Of a stretch of 64,000 nt of DNA, positions 63,703-64,000 are shown piece after piece. This stretch comes from Chitinophaga sp. H8. Its GTDB lineage: Bacteria; Bacteroidota; Bacteroidia; Chitinophagales; Chitinophagaceae. The DNA lies in the NCBI RefSeq assembly GCF_040567655.1, contig NZ_JBEXAC010000003.1, positions 372,001 through 436,000 on the forward strand. Reading direction: 5' to 3'. The notes below the pieces were generated by a model that was given only the letters and a program-made list of their open reading frames with translations, was not told the DNA's origin and did no database searches. A program made the translations under genes and the position numbers. The first letter of the stretch is position 1. Each line of letters opens with the position of its first letter.

Positions 63703-64000
63703 TGCCCGGCACATTTTTACCGGATATCTACTGTGTAGAATTGCTGACCTATAACCTATAGCGGGCATTTGCTGCATTGCTTTGCCAAGATTCTAAAAAT
63801 AAAAAGATGGGATAGTATGGGATAGTAGATAAAACCGGAACACCTAATTTTATTTTAATAGATACAATAGTTTAACCATTTTCTTTTCGCGTTGGTACTA
63901 GATACATGTCATCATGAATTAATCTGATTCTTTTCAGTGCATGCTTTTTAATACTTGATACTTGTTGCTTTGGGGCGATACGAAAGCTTATTGACCATAC

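Overview
The window reads as chromosomal DNA of a Bacteroidota bacterium, most likely a Chitinophaga-like member of the Chitinophagaceae. The evidence is a SusC/SusD pair driven by an ECF sigma/FecR pair, a T9SS C-terminal sorting domain, LytS/LytTR two-component genes, the long Bacteroidota form of IspH, and promoters with the TAnnTTTG -7 box (for example TATCTTTG upstream of rpsA, tRNA-Asp and the NRPS-like gene). The genus is inferred from general resemblance; no 16S gene is present.

Layout. 1-9081 (+): a uronate-oligosaccharide locus with a heparinase II/III-like lyase (cut by the left edge), a DUF2264 protein, KduI, a GH105-DUF4861 fusion, KduD, a LacI-type regulator and a GH88 unsaturated glucuronyl hydrolase. 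Lyase and GH88/GH105 products (4-deoxy-5-keto-uronate) would pass through KduI and KduD to 2-keto-3-deoxygluconate. A perfect LacI-type operator sits between the -33 and -7 boxes of the promoter ahead of the DUF2264 gene. 9102-10841 (-): a double-SGNH esterase. 10960-16254 (-): a 1310-residue Pls-type synthetase (adenylation, carrier, six TM helices, three tandem hexapeptide-type C domains), the architecture of epsilon-poly-L-lysine synthetase, with a lysine-like specificity code, and a GT87-like membrane protein upstream.

16.4-34.3 kb: a di-CxxCH cytochrome, an amidase, a Tricorn-type protease, an orphan lipoprotein with an operator-like palindrome over its promoter, an 11-bp repeat array, an AraC regulator, a metallo-hydrolase, two identical tRNA-Asp genes, and housekeeping genes (accA, dapA, rnz with a STAS gene, clpC). 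34.6-40.8 kb: a lipoprotein and a three-gene cluster of two tail-fibre-like surface proteins and a T9SS-sorted protein. 40.9-47.3 kb: cmk, a 620-bp gene-free hairpin-rich stretch, a TPR-LytS kinase with LytTR regulator, ispH and a rhomboid protease.

47.4-59.0 kb (+): an ECF sigma factor, FecR anti-sigma, SusC with STN domain, SusD and three different Cys-type sulfatases: a desulfation locus with no lyase or glycosidase of its own. It may cooperate with the uronate locus at the left end on one sulfated, uronate-containing glycan (inference). 59.1-63.7 kb: an S41 peptidase and rpsA. Promoters, operators and hairpins were found by eye. The best candidates for something undescribed are the Pls-type synthetase, the operator embedded in the uronate-locus promoter, and the structured gene-free region at 41.6-42.1 kb.
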